DNA from: Palsa-504 sp963795795
GTDB lineage: Bacteria > Actinomycetota > Actinomycetes > Streptosporangiales > Streptosporangiaceae
Assembly: GCA_963795795.1 (NCBI GenBank)
Contig: CAWCJS010000006.1
Coordinates: 124,001 to 188,000 of the forward strand
DNA length: 64,000 bases
Direction of reading: 5' to 3'
Shown here: piece by piece, positions 8,701 to 19,592 of the stretch
Position numbering within the stretch: position 1 is the first letter of the stretch
Layout of the letters: each line of letters begins with the position of its first letter
The notes under the pieces: model-generated
Told to the model about the DNA's origin: nothing
Databases searched by the model: none
Seen by the model: the letters and a program-made list of their open reading frames with translations, nothing else
Position numbers and translations under genes: made by a program

Positions 8701-8771
8701 CGTCTCGCACCGCGGTGGTATCCGCGCGGTTCACGTAACCCCGCCGTCGTGGCTCTCACTCATCCGGCGGA

Positions 8772-8873
8772 TTAAATCCGCAGGCGCAGCTGCGCAATAT
8801 AACGCCTGCGCAGCATGAGAACGACGAGCACAATTATCACGATGAGGACTACCGTCCCGATACCGATATACAT
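8772..8873 (-). CDS. 33-residue single-pass membrane peptide
   Basis: A short frame missed by usual length cut-offs: ATG at 8873, TAA at 8774-8772. The peptide begins MYIGIGTVVLIVIIVLVV and continues LMLRRRYIAQLRLRI, so one membrane helix is followed by a strongly basic tail. An AGGAAAGG ribosome site lies six bases upstream, and an exact GTTT-N14-GGGTAG promoter lies about 80 bases upstream. Very small membrane proteins of this shape are frequent in actinomycetes. The function is unknown. The AI-2E permease follows on the same strand. Confidence 0.7.
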   Translation of the reverse strand: MYIGIGTVVLIVIIVLVVLMLRRRYIAQLRLRI

Positions 8874-8892
8874 TGTCTTTCCTTTCCTGGCA

Positions 8893-8927
8893 GCGCCGGG
8901 CGTCGATTGGGATGAGATTCCCGGCGC
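8893..8927 (-). terminator. hairpin downstream of the GMC/TPP operon
   Basis: Inverted repeat GCGCCGGG (8893-8900) and CCCGGCGC (8920-8927) with a 19-base loop, past the end of the TPP enzyme gene and before the small membrane peptide. No T-run follows, so a terminator role is tentative. It also lies in the leader transcribed from the promoter at 8955-8978. Confidence 0.3.
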
Positions 8928-8954
8928 CATTGTCGAGATTGGGTTGCGATCCAG

Positions 8955-8978
8955 CTACCCTCACATGAGCTCTCAAAC
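8955..8978 (-). promoter_or_regulatory. SigB/SigF-type promoter, exact match
   Basis: Minus strand: GTTT (8978-8975), 14 bases, GGGTAG (8960-8955), followed by CTGG exactly as at the 20463 site. It is placed to transcribe the 33-residue membrane peptide and perhaps the AI-2E permease. Confidence 0.7.
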
Positions 8979-9000
8979 CGCAGGCGCAGTGCTCGCCCGG

Positions 9001-10791
9001 TCAGTGATCGCCGCCGGGCAGGATTTCGCGGGCCTTGGTCATCAGGCCTTCCTTGAGCACGCCCCACCGGTCCGGGTCGCCCTTCAGCAGCGCCATGGCG
9101 GCGTTCTTGGCCTGTTCGAAGGTGGCGTGCGGCGGAATCGGCGGAATATTGGGGTCGGTCCGTACGTCAAGCACCGTCGGCCGGTCGGCGGCCAGGGCCT
9201 GATCCCAGGCCGCGCCGACCTGGCCAGGCTCGGTGACCGCGATCCCGCGCAGGCCCAGGCTGCGGGCGAAGCCCTCGTAGGACACGTCGGGGAGCCGCTG
9301 GGATTCGGTGAATTTCGGCGCGCCTTCCATCGCCCGCATCTCCCAGGTGACCTGGTTGAGGTCGTTGTTGTGCAGCACCGCGACGATCAGCCGGGGATCG
9401 GTCCACTGCTCCCAGTAATGCTTGACCGTGATCAGCTCGGCCAGGCCGTTCATCTGCATCGCCCCGTCCCCGGCGAAGACGATGACGGGCCGGTCGGGGT
9501 GTCCGAACTTGGCGCCGATGCCGTACGGCACGCCGGGGCCCATGGTGGCCAGGTTCCCGGACAGCGAGCCGCGCATGTCGCCGCGGAACCGCAGCTGCCT
9601 GGCGTACCAGTTCGCGGACGAGCCGGAGTCCGCCGTGACGATGGCGTCCATCGGGAGCCGCGCGGACAGCTCGCGGAAGATCAGCATCGGGTTGACCGGA
9701 TCGGCCGCCACCTCGGCCTCGGCGTCCATCGACCGCCACCAGCCGACCACCCCCGCCTCGATGGCCTCCCGCCAGGAGCGATCCTCCTTGCGCTTCAGGT
9801 GCGGGATCAGCGCCCGCAGGGCGGCGGCCGAGTCCCCGACCAGATTGACCTCGTAGGGGTAGCGCATCCCGATGAACTTGCCGTCGATGTCGATCTGGAC
9901 GGCGCGGGCCTGGCCGAACTTCGGCAGGAACTGCGTGTAGGGGAAGCTCGAGCCCACGGTCAGCAGCGTGTCGCAGTGCATCATCATCTCGTAGCTCGGC
10001 CGGGTGCCCAGCAGCCCGATCGAGCCGGTCACGTACGGCAGCTCGTCGGAGAGCACGTCCTTGCCCAGCAGCGGCTTGGCCACCCCGGCGCCGAGCAGCT
10101 CGGCGACCTCCTCGAGCTCACGGCGTGCGCCGCGGGCGCCCTGCCCGGCCAGGATGGCGACCTTGGAACCGGAATTCAGCACCTCGGCGGCCTCGATGAT
10201 CGCGTGGTCATCGGGACAAGCGACCGGCCAGCTGGTCCCCAGCGACGATGGCACCATCTTGAACTCGTGGGTGGGCGCTGAGTACTCCAGTTCCTGGACG
10301 TCGGAGGGAATGATCAGCGCGGTGGGCGCCCGCTCGGCCATGGCGGTGCGGATCGCCCGGTCCAGCACGTTGGGCAGCTGCTCGGGAACGGTCACCATCT
10401 GCACGTACGGGCTGGCGACGTCCTTGAACAGCGAGAGCAGGTCGACCTCCTGCTGGTAGGAGCCGCCCATGGCGCTGCGGCTGGTCTGGCCCACGATCGC
10501 CACGACGGGCACGTGGTCCAGCTTGGCGTCGTACAGGCCGTTGAGCAGGTGGATGGCGCCCGGGCCCGAGGTCGCCATGCAGACGCCGACGCGGCCGGTG
10601 AACTTGGCGTACCCGACGGCTTCGAAGGCGGCCATCTCCTCGTGCCTGGCCTGGACGAACTGCGGCTTGTTCTCGGCCCGGCCCCAGGCGGCCAGGATCC
10701 CGTTGATCCCGTCGCCGGCGTAGGCGAATACGTGCTGCACGTCCCAGGAGCGCAGCCGCTCGAGCAGGTAATCGGCAACTGTCGGTGCCAT
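9001..10791 (-). CDS. thiamine-pyrophosphate enzyme, pyruvate oxidase/dehydrogenase (PoxB)-like
   Basis: A 596-residue three-domain TPP enzyme. The N-terminal PYR domain holds the activating Glu in QARHEEMAAFEA. The middle domain contains ILAGQGARGA. The C-terminal PP domain carries the cofactor motif GDGAMQMNGLAEL ending in LHNNDLN. The overall form (SGPGAIHLLNGLYDAK, GSYQQEVDLLSLFKDV) is that of pyruvate oxidases and quinone-dependent pyruvate dehydrogenases rather than biosynthetic acetolactate synthases, but the substrate is not proved. It follows the GMC gene by 30 bases and is the last gene of a four-gene leftward operon. Confidence 0.88.
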   Translation of the reverse strand: MAPTVADYLLERLRSWDVQHVFAYAGDGINGILAAWGRAENKPQFVQARHEEMAAFEAVGYAKFTGRVGVCMATSGPGAIHLLNGLYDAKLDHVPVVAIVGQTSRSAMGGSYQQEVDLLSLFKDVASPYVQMVTVPEQLPNVLDRAIRTAMAERAPTALIIPSDVQELEYSAPTHEFKMVPSSLGTSWPVACPDDHAIIEAAEVLNSGSKVAILAGQGARGARRELEEVAELLGAGVAKPLLGKDVLSDELPYVTGSIGLLGTRPSYEMMMHCDTLLTVGSSFPYTQFLPKFGQARAVQIDIDGKFIGMRYPYEVNLVGDSAAALRALIPHLKRKEDRSWREAIEAGVVGWWRSMDAEAEVAADPVNPMLIFRELSARLPMDAIVTADSGSSANWYARQLRFRGDMRGSLSGNLATMGPGVPYGIGAKFGHPDRPVIVFAGDGAMQMNGLAELITVKHYWEQWTDPRLIVAVLHNNDLNQVTWEMRAMEGAPKFTESQRLPDVSYEGFARSLGLRGIAVTEPGQVGAAWDQALAADRPTVLDVRTDPNIPPIPPHATFEQAKNAAMALLKGDPDRWGVLKEGLMTKAREILPGGDH

Positions 10792-10821
10792 GTGCTGTTC
10801 CTTCCGTGGCCCGTTGATCGG

Positions 10822-12470
<1,649 letters not shown>

Positions 12471-12471
<1 letters not shown>

Positions 12472-13109
12472 CAGGCCCCCTCCTTGACGGGGTCCTCGGC
12501 AGGCCGCGCGTCGCGGACCTCGAACGGCTCGAGCTTGCCGACCCCGGCGTTCTTGTAGCCGCGCGGGTAAGCCGGGCCGGGGAAGCCGATCTCGGTCCAG
12601 GCGAACGGATGAGCATAGAAGGCCGTGCAGGCGTACCGAGTCCACAGGCTCCATACGCGCGCGGCCGGCAGCCCGTGCCAGTCGGCGGACTTCAGGTCCT
12701 GGACGGACTGGACCAGCGCCGCCTGGTCGGCCCCGGGGGCGTCGGCGAACGAGGTGCCGCAGCGCCGCCCGGCATCCGCGTCGAGATACGACAGCGTGTC
12801 CCGCCAAGCCTGACCGTCCTCAGGCATGTCCGCATATCGCCAGCCGTCGGTCTCGCCCGCCGCCAGCCGGGAGTCGACCATCTCGCACACCGGGACGGCC
12901 GGCCCGCCGTCCTGTCCGGTGAGCAGGTTGAGCAGGGCCCGGGCGCAGGGTGCCTCCGCTCCGGTGAAGAACGTCAGCGCCGCGGGCGGCCCGATCCTGG
13001 CGGTCACCACGCCTGCGGTCACCTGATCCCAGTGCGGGGCCTGGCTCAGCACGTCGAAGCCGGGGAACCGGCCGACCCGGCCGGCGTCGCGTTCCATCTC
13101 TCCGCTCAC
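12471..13109 (-). CDS. gluconate 2-dehydrogenase subunit 3-like protein
   Basis: 212 residues from a GTG at 13109 that overlaps the upstream stop as GTGA; an ATG at 13097 is an alternative. Features seen are a conserved C-terminal block (FAWTEIGFPGPAYPRGYKNAGVG) and mid-protein segments (ALLNLLTGQDG, DTLSYLDADAG). The position directly before a GMC oxidoreductase is that of small-subunit partners in sugar dehydrogenase complexes. No Tat signal is evident, unlike classical gluconate dehydrogenase small subunits. The assignment rests mainly on context and general resemblance. Confidence 0.65.
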
Positions 13110-13576
13110 TGCTCCCGCCGCAAGATCGCGGCCAGCAGGCCCATCCCGCCGACCATGGTGACCAGCAGCGGAGCTAGCAGCGGCGGCCCCATCTCCATGT
13201 TGTAACGGGCGTTCCGCCAGCCTCCCGGCTTCTGTCCGATGCCGCGGGCGTGCAGGTAGAGGCCCTGCAGGCCGTTGGCTACGATCGCTGCCGAGGCGAT
13301 GGGCAATGCCGTCTTCGCCATCCGGCGGCTGCAGAACCCGGCGACCCCGGCGGCCGCGCCGACCGGCCCCAGCACGACCGGCAGCCACATCATCTTGTTG
13401 CCGAAGCTGGCGCTGTCATGCTCGAAGTAGATCTCCGCCGCCGTCACCAGTGCCCCGGCCGCGGTCAGAGCCGACAGGCTGCGCTCGAAGTGCCCGGTCT
13501 GCACATTCCGCACCATCCGGTCGATACCGTGCACGGTCTGGCCGGCCGCACTGCGGCGGGCACGCCGAGATGTCAT
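13106..13576 (-). CDS. membrane protein, first gene of GMC oxidoreductase operon
   Basis: 156 residues with about four hydrophobic segments (LTAAGALVTAAEIYF, MMWLPVVLGPVGAAAGVAGF, ALPIASAAIVANGLQGLYLH, LLAPLLVTMVGGMGLLAAI) and a basic N terminus. The family is unknown to me. It overlaps the next gene by four bases. It may anchor the soluble dehydrogenase subunits to the membrane (inference from order). An exact GTTT-N14-GGGTAG promoter lies about 70 bases upstream, suggesting that the operon belongs to the stress regulon. Confidence 0.65.
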   Translation of the reverse strand: MTSRRARRSAAGQTVHGIDRMVRNVQTGHFERSLSALTAAGALVTAAEIYFEHDSASFGNKMMWLPVVLGPVGAAAGVAGFCSRRMAKTALPIASAAIVANGLQGLYLHARGIGQKPGGWRNARYNMEMGPPLLAPLLVTMVGGMGLLAAILRREQ

Positions 13577-13648
13577 GTGCTCCTCCTGATGGCCGTCGAA
13601 ACGCGGGGTTCTCTCCTGCGGCTTCCCGTTCTCGCTCGGACGGTGGCA

Positions 13649-13672
13649 CTACCCCGCCAGCCCGTGCCAAAC
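13649..13672 (-). promoter_or_regulatory. SigB/SigF-type promoter, exact match
   Basis: Minus strand: GTTT (13672-13669), 14 bases, GGGTAG (13654-13649), upstream of the four-gene membrane protein/GMC/TPP operon. Confidence 0.65.
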
Positions 13673-13815
13673 CTGGCGTACGTCGCGGCCTGAATCAGCA
13701 ATCCGGAAACCAGCGCGTTAGCCGGATAGATGGCCGGTTCGGAGGTAGGTATGACTGGCAGCGGCTAGTTCCCGATTGCGGGGGAAGATGAAGGGCAGGG
13801 CTGGCGGAAGACATA

Positions 13816-14253
13816 ATGCCGAGCCTCGACACGACATTCGACTCCGGCACCCTCCATGTGCTGAGGGCGGACGTGCAGGTCCTGGCCAGCCGGGCCGGCT
13901 TCCCTGGCCACCGAGTCGGAGACATGGTGCTGGCCGTACACGAACTGGCGGCCAACGCGGTCCACCATGGTGCGGGAGCAGGACGGGTGCGGATCTGGAA
14001 TCTGGCCGGAGCGCTCTACTGCCAGGTCGACGACGGCCCGCCCGCGTTCGGTGGCCCGGCCGCGCCGGCCGCCGGTCACGAGGACGGCGAGGCGGAGAGC
14101 CCCTCCAGCCCCAGCGCAGCGAGCTCATGGCAGGCCACACCCGGTCACGGCCTCTGGGTGGTACAGCAGGTAGCTGACCAGTTGCAGGTCACGTCCGGTG
14201 TGCAGGGCACCCGGGCCACGGTGACCTTCAACCCATCGCCTGAGCGGCGGTAA
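13816..14253 (+). CDS. RsbW-type ATP-binding protein (anti-sigma regulatory kinase)
   Basis: A 145-residue single GHKL ATPase domain: N-box VLAVHELAANAVHHGAG, G1-like QVDDGPPAF, G2-like HGLWVVQQVADQL, and a closing strand TRATVTFNP. Proteins of this class bind or phosphorylate STAS antagonists and sequester sigma factors. The segment between the G boxes is long and Ala/Ser/Gly-rich (residues ~80-105). It opens the partner-switching island that continues to 28.6 kb. The cognate sigma factor is not in the window. Confidence 0.85.
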   Translation: MPSLDTTFDSGTLHVLRADVQVLASRAGFPGHRVGDMVLAVHELAANAVHHGAGAGRVRIWNLAGALYCQVDDGPPAFGGPAAPAAGHEDGEAESPSSPSAASSWQATPGHGLWVVQQVADQLQVTSGVQGTRATVTFNPSPERR

Positions 14254-14412
14254 GGCCCCATGCCTAAGCTCGACCGGCCGCCTCGATATTCTCCTAGCCA
14301 CCATCACGTCGATACCCTGGCCGTCTCGGCCATCTGGCCGGCCGGGCTTTCGGTGATCCGGTTGACAGCAGGGTTCTGCGCCGGTACGGCCCAGGTCTCC
14401 CAGGAGGGAGGC

Positions 14413-15679
14413 GTGCAAGTGACAGCGCGGGTAGATCCGGAACCGGCTGAGGCCAGGCTCCGGGCCATTCAGTCGATAATGGATGCGGCATTGTCCGGCC
14501 TTGATGATCGAGAGCTGCTGGCCGAGCTCCTCGACCGGGTCAGGGGGATCCTGCGCGCCGATACCGCTGCGGTCTTGCTGCTGGACTTCTCATCCGGCCA
14601 GCTGATCGCGACCGCGGCCGCGGGGCTGGAGGAAGAGGTACGCCAGGGCGTGCGCATCCCGGTGGGCCGGGGGTTCGCCGGGCGGATCGCCGCCGGGCAC
14701 CAGCCGGTGATCCTGGACCACGTGGATCACACGACCGTGCTGAACCCGATCCTGTGGGCCAAGGGCATCCGGTCCATGATGGGGGTGCCGATGGTGGCGG
14801 GCGGCCGGGTGATCGGGGTGATGCATGTCGGCTCCCTGACATCCCGCCGGTTCACCGGTCTACGACATCGAGCTGCTGCAGATGGCCGCGGACCGGGCCG
14901 CCGCGGCGGTGCAGTCCATGACGGCTCAGGCCGATCGCATCGCGGCGGCCGCGCTGCAGCGCAGCCTGGTTCCCACAGCGCTGCCGGCCGTGGCCGGGGC
15001 GGAGCTGGCCGCCCGTTACGTCCCGGGCGACGGGGGGGTGGGCGGCGATTGGTACGACGTGTTCACGCTGCCGTCGGGCGAGCTGTGCGTGGTGATGGGC
15101 GACGTGGCCGGCTCCGGCCTGCAAGCCGCGGTGATCATGGGGCGGATGCGCAGCGCGCTGCGCGCCTACGCGCTGGAGACCAGGGATCCGGCCGAGGTCC
15201 TGGCCCGGCTGGACCGCAAGATGCAGCACTTCGAACCCGATGCGATGGCCACCGTGCTGTACGCGGTCATCGACCCGGCCCTGGACCGGATGCACGTCTG
15301 CCTGGCCGGGCATTTCCCGCCGGTCATCGCCCGCCCGGGGCAGCAAGCGGAACTGGCCCCGGTCACGCCGGGCATCGTTATCGGCGCTTCCCCCGGGGCG
15401 CAGCGGCCGGTGACCACCGTGCCGATCCCGCCCGGCGCCCTGGTGTGCTTCTACACCGACGGCCTGATCGAGCGCCGGGGTGAGGTAATCGACGAAGGGC
15501 TGGCCCGGCTGTGCCGGGCGGTCACGGCGGAACCCGCCGAGGCGGCCTGCGCCGCGGTGATGCGAGCGCTGGTGGGCAGCGAGCCGGCCCGCGACGACAT
15601 CGCCCTGCTGATGTTCAGGCGCCAGGCCGATCCGCCCGTCACCGGCATCGCCGGACAGGAGGCGGACAGTGACCCCTGA
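14413..15679 (+). pseudogene. GAF-PP2C (SpoIIE-type) phosphatase with a frameshift
   Basis: Two frames give one protein. The first (14413 to ~14860; GTG after AGGAGGGAG, or GTG 14419) encodes a GAF domain (RVGRGFAGRI-like VPVGRGFAGRIAAG type segment, DHVDHTTVLNPILWAKGI, MMGVPMVAGGRVIGVMHVG). The second (from ~14868) resumes with YDIELLQMAADRAAAAVQ and encodes a PP2C domain with its metal residues in GGDWYDVF, GDVAGSGL, FYTDGLIE and RDDIAL. The shift lies near 14862, where one extra base (ACCGGTCTAC) separates the halves. With that base removed it would be a normal RsbU-like phosphatase of ~420 residues. It may be a real lesion or a sequencing error. The end overlaps the next STAS gene. Confidence 0.8.
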
Positions 15680-16022
15680 GGCCGGGTTCCCGGTGCAGAT
15701 GGTCAGCGGCGTGCCCGTGGTGGCGGCACCCGAAGAGATCGATATCGCCAATGCCGGCCAGCTGCGGGCGGCCCTGCTCCAAGCAGCCGTGCACGGGCAC
15801 GGCCGGTTCGTGGTCGACCTGACCAGGACCCGGTTCTGCGACACGGCCGGGCTGCACGCGCTCGTGGCCGCGCACCGGCGGACGCTGACCGAGGGCGGTC
15901 AGGTGCTGCTGGTCATACCCGGAACCGGCGTCCTGCGCATCTTCGAGATCACCGGCCTTGACCGGGTGATCCCGCACGCGGTCAGCCTGGAAGAGGCCCT
16001 CGCGCAAATGCCCGGGATATAG
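15669..16022 (+). CDS. STAS-domain anti-sigma factor antagonist
   Basis: 117 residues with one STAS domain. The phosphorylation-site region is RTRFCDTAGLHALVAAHRR, where the Thr following Asp takes the place of the usual Ser. Strands before it read RFVVDLTRTRF. The GTG start lies 11 bases inside the end of the phosphatase gene, so the two are coupled. Dephosphorylation of the antagonist by the GAF-PP2C protein is the expected pairing. Confidence 0.88.
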   Translation: MTPEAGFPVQMVSGVPVVAAPEEIDIANAGQLRAALLQAAVHGHGRFVVDLTRTRFCDTAGLHALVAAHRRTLTEGGQVLLVIPGTGVLRIFEITGLDRVIPHAVSLEEALAQMPGI

Positions 16023-16088
16023 ATCCGGGCGCCGCTGGGCCCGCAGCTTCATCAGGCCTGGCGGGTCTGGTGTCTGCCGGCGTACTGT

Positions 16089-16651
16089 TTGGAGTGCAAA
16101 CCTGAGGAATGCGCCGTTGGGTCCAGACCCTGCCCCGGCTACTGTGGCAGAGGGCGGCGGTTATGCGCGGGTGTAGAACTGGAAACCAGCACGCGTGATG
16201 GTCATGTTGTCGTGGCCCTGCGCGGGGAACTGGACGTTAGCGGCGCGGCGGGCGTCGAGGCGGCCATCGCGGCCGAGGTGGTGCCGGGTCAGAGCCTGAT
16301 CATTGACATGTCGGCGCTGGACTTCTTGGATTGCGCCTCACTGGGCGCTTTGCTGAGGGTGCAGGGGCTGGCCCGGAGCTTCGGTGGCGATGTGGTCTTG
16401 GCCGGGCCGCGCGGCGTGCGCGGCGGCTCCTGGTCCTGAGCGGCCAGGATCAGGTGTTCTGGGTTCATCCCAGCGTGGAGGCCGCCGTTGCGAGCATCGG
16501 CAGCCGCCGGAGGCTGTACGCTGTCGCCGGGGCCTGCGGTGAGCGCTGGACCCCCTGGGAGGGCAGCGCCGTTGGGTACTGGTACCGGGTGATCGCGACC
16601 GGGGCAGCGGCGGCCCTGGCGGGTTCGCGGCGCGCCGGGATGCGCAGATGA
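16089..16651 (+). pseudogene. STAS-domain antagonist with a frameshift
   Basis: The first frame (to 16439) gives HVVVALRGELDVSGAAGVEA, then LIIDMSALDFLDCASLGALL and GGDVVLAGPRG, a standard STAS core with the Ser/Cys site in DCASLG. After ~16408 the homologous continuation (RRLLVLSGQDQVFWVHPSVE) is found one base back in another frame that runs to 16651. A single missing base near 16411 explains this. The only in-frame start is a TTG at 16089, and the first ~30 residues look non-native. The tail after ~16515 is probably not native either. Confidence 0.7.
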
Positions 16652-16670
16652 CTGACCGCCGGACTCGGTC

Positions 16671-17393
16671 GTGTGGGGGCAGCTGGCCGCGCATGCGGCC
16701 GGACATGGCCGGCGGGTGTCGGTCGCCGACGTGTGCGAGGTCGCGGTCAGGTCGGCTCAGCTGAGCGGGGCGTGGCTGGCGGCCGCGCGCAACGGTGAGC
16801 CGGATTTCGTGATGTGCGTGACGGATCTGGTCAGCGAGCAGCTGCCCGAACTTCAGCTGACCCTGGGAGAGGGGCCGTGCCACGACGTGCTGGCGTCGGC
16901 CGCTCCGGTCCTGGCCGGCGACCTGGACGATGCGGAGTACAGCCGCCGGTGGCCCGCGTTCACCCCGGCCGCACGCCAGCTCGGCGCCGGGGCGGTTTTC
17001 ACGTTCCCGCTGATCGTCGGGGCGATCCGCGCCGGGGTGTTCGGCCTGTACCGCGGCTCGGCTGGCCCGCTGTCGGACAGGCAGCTCGGTGACCTGCTCA
17101 TCCTGGCTGATGTGGCGACCGTGATGCTGCTCGGCAGCGTCGACGGTGACGGGGAGATCGAGGACGGGGCTAGGCTGGACGGGCAGGCGCCGGACCTGGC
17201 GCTGCACCGCGCCGAGATCGATCAGGCCACGGGCATGCTGACGGTCCAGCTCGGCGTTTCGCCGGCGGAGGCGTTCGTCCGGCTGCGGGCTTACGCTTAC
17301 TCTCAGGACCGGCGTCTGGCGGAGGTGGCCGGCGACATCGTCGCCCGGCGCCTGCGGCTGCGCCGGGATCCGGGTCAGGATGGCGGCCCATGA
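16671..17393 (+). CDS. GAF-ANTAR sensor/antiterminator-like protein
   Basis: 240 residues from a GTG. Residues ~35-155 form a GAF domain (LTLGEGPCHDVLASAAPVLA, GAVFTFPLIVGAIRAGVFGL). Residues ~180-235 form an ANTAR RNA-binding helix bundle (IDQATGMLTVQLGVSPAEAF, then LRAYAYSQDRRLAEVAGDIV). ANTAR proteins bind tandem hairpins in nascent RNA. No target hairpin pair is obvious next to it. It is followed by a second GAF-ANTAR gene. Confidence 0.88.
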   Translation: MWGQLAAHAAGHGRRVSVADVCEVAVRSAQLSGAWLAAARNGEPDFVMCVTDLVSEQLPELQLTLGEGPCHDVLASAAPVLAGDLDDAEYSRRWPAFTPAARQLGAGAVFTFPLIVGAIRAGVFGLYRGSAGPLSDRQLGDLLILADVATVMLLGSVDGDGEIEDGARLDGQAPDLALHRAEIDQATGMLTVQLGVSPAEAFVRLRAYAYSQDRRLAEVAGDIVARRLRLRRDPGQDGGP

Positions 17394-17469
17394 CATATCC
17401 GACCGCGCTAGCTGTACTCTCTGGCAGCGCCACCGCGAGTCCCCCTGTCACAGGCGGAAGGTGATTCAG

Positions 17470-18266
17470 ATGGACACCGAGCTGCTATCGGACACCTTCG
17501 TGGACCTGGCCGACACGATGGTCGCCGACTTCGACGTCATCGACTTCCTGCACATGCTCACCGACCGCAGCATCCGGCTCCTGGCCGCGTCGGCGGCCGG
17601 GGTCATGCTGGCCGACCCCCGCGGTGAGCTGCGTGTCGCGGCGGCCTCCAGCGAGAAAGCCGACCTGCTGGAGCTGTTCCAGCTGCAGAACGACCAGGGG
17701 CCCTGCCTGGAATGCTTCCGTACCGGCCAGCCCGTCACCGCCGCCGACCTCACCGGCCCGGACCAGCGATGGCCCCGGTTCGCGCAAGCCGCCACCCAGT
17801 CGGGGTTCCGGGCCGTGCAGGCGCTGCCGATGCGGCTGCGGGATCAGGTCATCGGCGCGCTGAACCTGTTCGCCGAGGGGCCAGACCCGTTCGACCCGGC
17901 GGACCTGCGCATCGGCCAGGCCTGGCCGATGTGGCGACCATCGGCCTGCTGCAGGAGCGGAACGTGCGCCGCCGCGAAACCGTCGCCGAGCAGCTCCAGG
18001 CCGCGCTGAACAGCCGGGTGAGCATCGAGCAGGCCAAGGGCAAGCTCGCCGAACGGCTCAGCATCGACATGGACCTTTCCTTCGCCATGCTGCGCGACCA
18101 CGCCAGGAACAGCAACCGGCTCCTCACCGACGTCGCCCGCGACTTCGTCGAAGGCGCCACCGCACAGTTCCCCCCGCCACCGCGGCGCCGGCCGCGCCGC
18201 CTAGTAGCCAGCTCGGCTCACGACCGATCCAGGTTCCATCCATGCCTGCTCATATGCGGACCGTAA
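17470..18266 (+). pseudogene. GAF-ANTAR protein with a frameshift
   Basis: The ATG at 17470 follows GGAAGG. The first frame encodes a GAF domain (LQNDQGPCLECFRTGQPVTA, FRAVQALPMRLRDQVIGALN) and then turns to nonsense after DLRIGQA. The second frame resumes exactly with LADVATIGLLQERNVRRRE and gives an ANTAR domain (VSIEQAKGKLAERLSIDMDL, LLTDVARDFVEG). One C is missing near 17921 (GGCCTGG where GCCCTGG is expected). The domain order equals that of the preceding gene, so it is a tandem paralogue. Confidence 0.8.
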
Positions 18267-18276
18267 AACCACCGCC

Positions 18277-18311
18277 CGTTCGGCATAATTAGGATTCTTT
18301 TTTCCCGAACG
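18277..18311 (-). repeat. intergenic inverted repeat, copy A
   Basis: CGTTCGG (18277-18283) and CCGAACG (18305-18311) flank 21 bases that include a run of six T. On the minus strand it reads CGTTCGGGAAAAAAGAA and ends in CCGAACGGGC. The arms and spacing resemble the copy at 40746-40787. It lies in the ~360-base gap after the GAF-ANTAR gene, which holds no convincing coding frame. Confidence 0.5.
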
Positions 18312-18626
18312 AGCGATGGTGCCTGCCCGCGGACCCGCCAGGCGTCCCCGGCTCGACGATCACCACGTTGGCTCCCTGTACACGGTCAGATTCGCCTTCA
18401 GATCGCGCGGGAACGGAACCGGCCGGTGGCGGGCTCTCGATGCGGATCATTATCGAAAAGATCGCCACGGTTACCACGTTGCGCATCGCCAGAACGGCGC
18501 TGACTTCAGGATTACGAAACCCTGTCACCTGTCCCCCTTGTTTGTTTACCGCTTCCTCGGGGAGTGGTCAGTCGTGAATTCAAGCATTGCCCGTGTACTG
18601 GAAAACGCGGCGGCAAGGAGTGCCGT

Positions 18627-19592
18627 ATGGTGGGCTTGACGGTCCGCGCTACGGTTTTGTCCGTAGCGCGGGTCCGGGCCGCGCTGGAGGCGCGGATGCC
18701 GCGCGAGCGGAGGTGGCGGGTGGCGGTCGGATCTGACGCGCAGATTACTGATCTGACGGTGAATGATCATGCCTGCCTGACGTTCGGCGAGCCCGAGGAG
18801 CTGTTCGACCTGACCGCCGCATTTGTGCGTGACGGGCTGGCTGGCGGGCTGAAGGTCGTATGGGTGAGCGAGGCGGGGGCGCAGCGGGCCGTCTCGGAGC
18901 TGACGCGGCGCGGAATAGCGGTGGAGCCAGCGCTGGCATCTGGGCAGATGGCGGCGGCCGGGTCTGAGAGGCGTCTGCTGTCCGGACAGGCGTTCAGCGC
19001 AAGCCAGGCGATAGGGTGGCTGAACGGGCAGATGGCGGCCTGCCGGCACGAGGGGTTCCCCGGCCTGCGGGTGGCGGTGGACATGAGCTGGGCGCTGCGG
19101 CCGGTCACCGGGGTGGAGCAGCTGCCCGATTTCGAGGAAAGCGTCGCGGCGGCGCTGGTCGACACCACCGTCTCGGTGTTGTGCCAGTATGACCGGGAGC
19201 GGTTCGACCCGGTCACGCTGGCGACGGTCACGGCCTTCCATACCCGGTCGGTGGCGGCGGCGACCTACCACGCCGACGCGATGCTGCGGATCTGCCGCCA
19301 GTACGCGCCGCCCGGTATCCGGCTGGCCGGGGAGATCGACTACAAGAACGAGGAGCCGCTGGCGCTAGCGCTGGCTGAGGCGATCCGGCTCGAAGGGGAT
19401 ATCACCGTCAACATGACGGGACTGGCGTTCATCGACGGCTCGTGTGCCCGGATGATCGTGGATGCCGCGCGGGGCATGGCCGCGTCCCGGTCAGTGGTGT
19501 TGCAGTGCCACCCCGGGATCGCCGCCACGTTCGCCATCCTGGGCGCAGACGATGTCCCAGGCATCAGCCTGGTGAGCGCGCATGACCGATGA
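18627..19592 (+). CDS. MEDS-domain sensor fused to a STAS domain
   Basis: 321 residues from the ATG at 18627, six bases after AAGGAG. Residues ~35-220 are a MEDS domain (DHACLTFGEPEELFDLTAAF, VDMSWALRPVTGVEQLPDFE, SVLCQYDRERFDP), a sensor fold named after methanogen/methylotroph DcmR proteins. Residues ~230-320 are a STAS domain (RLAGEIDYKNEEPLALALAE, MTGLAFIDGSCARMIVDAAR) with Ser in the phospho-acceptor position. It is likely a sensory antagonist. It overlaps the next gene, an RsbW-STAS fusion, by 11 bases. Confidence 0.85.
   Translation: MVGLTVRATVLSVARVRAALEARMPRERRWRVAVGSDAQITDLTVNDHACLTFGEPEELFDLTAAFVRDGLAGGLKVVWVSEAGAQRAVSELTRRGIAVEPALASGQMAAAGSERRLLSGQAFSASQAIGWLNGQMAACRHEGFPGLRVAVDMSWALRPVTGVEQLPDFEESVAAALVDTTVSVLCQYDRERFDPVTLATVTAFHTRSVAAATYHADAMLRICRQYAPPGIRLAGEIDYKNEEPLALALAEAIRLEGDITVNMTGLAFIDGSCARMIVDAARGMAASRSVVLQCHPGIAATFAILGADDVPGISLVSAHDR

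Noticed and set aside
7009..8775. 588-residue open frame on the plus strand
   Set aside because: Antisense to the AI-2E permease and its neighbour; highly repetitive Asp/Gln/His composition, no recognisable domain.
18289..18528. 79-residue minus-strand frame
   Set aside because: No ribosome site and composition unlike neighbours; its end merely reads through the inverted repeat at 18277-18311.
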